Shown here: one piece after another, positions 26,468 to 26,492 of the stretch
How positions within the stretch are numbered: position 1 is the stretch's first letter
Layout of the letters: every line of letters starts with the position of its first letter
From: Triparma columacea
Taxonomy: Eukaryota; Sar; Bolidophyceae; Parmales; Triparmaceae
Reading direction: 5' to 3'
Assembly: GCA_030267965.1 (NCBI GenBank)
Contig: BRYA01001007.1
Location: forward strand, 1-26,492
Length of the DNA: 26,492 nt
Made by a program: the position numbers and the translations under genes
The notes under the pieces: model-generated
Told to the model about the DNA's origin: nothing
Databases searched by the model: none
What the model saw: only the letters and a program-made list of their open reading frames with translations

Positions 26468-26492
26468 AGGGATGGCAGACTTCTCACAATAT

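Overview
This is a nuclear window from a eukaryotic microalga, most likely a photosynthetic stramenopile. The evidence is short GT-AG introns inside clearly conserved genes, a cold-shock protein with an N-terminus that looks like a signal peptide followed by the heterokont plastid motif (..ATRA|FAPAP..), a flagellar outer-dynein-arm docking protein, and a BspA-type leucine-rich-repeat protein of the kind that is very abundant in bolidophytes and some diatoms. A bolidophyte (Triparma-like) is my best guess; this is inference, not proof. Genes are dense, about one per 2 kb, on both strands, with no tRNA, rRNA, CRISPR or recognisable transposon.

Layout. 1-3101 (-): 5' part of a long coiled-coil protein built on a strict 22/50-residue repeat; it runs off the window. 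3885-5640 (+): outer dynein arm docking complex subunit (ODA1/DC2, CCDC63/CCDC114 family), head-to-head with the coiled-coil gene. 5740-6909 (-): Sec14-like CRAL-TRIO protein. 7475-8788 (+): disordered, basic, probably nuclear protein with weak FG-nucleoporin character. 8971-9777 (-): divergent V-ATPase proteolipid subunit c. 10484-11032 (+): small unknown protein. 11278-14209 (-): ten-EF-hand protein with an apparent frameshift. 14437-15617 (+): proline racemase-superfamily enzyme with a Ser/Cys active-site pair. 15690-17828 (-) and 18505-20973 (+): two divergent genes sharing a short, apparently undescribed W/GHY module; the second also carries an RNase H1 N-terminal (viroplasmin-type) fold. 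21389-21781 (-): probably plastid-targeted cold-shock protein. 23027-24420 (+): fusion of a cyclophilin and the splicing factor SYF2. 24833-25876 (+): LRR_5/BspA protein with very recent repeat duplication. 26063-26467 (+): unknown acidic, Gly-rich protein.

The genes do not form one pathway. There is a possible ciliary pair (the long coiled coil and ODA1), possibly joined by the EF-hand protein. The most interesting items are the cyclophilin-SYF2 fusion, the shared W/GHY module in a divergent gene pair, and the regular 22-residue repeat architecture of the first protein. Several introns have C-rich or nearly pure poly-C tracts before the acceptor instead of the usual U-rich tract.

Limits: gene models were made by eye from splice consensus and family similarity, without transcript data or database search. 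Start codons of the genes at 7475 and 17828, the intron of the V-ATPase gene, and the reading frame near 13124 are uncertain.
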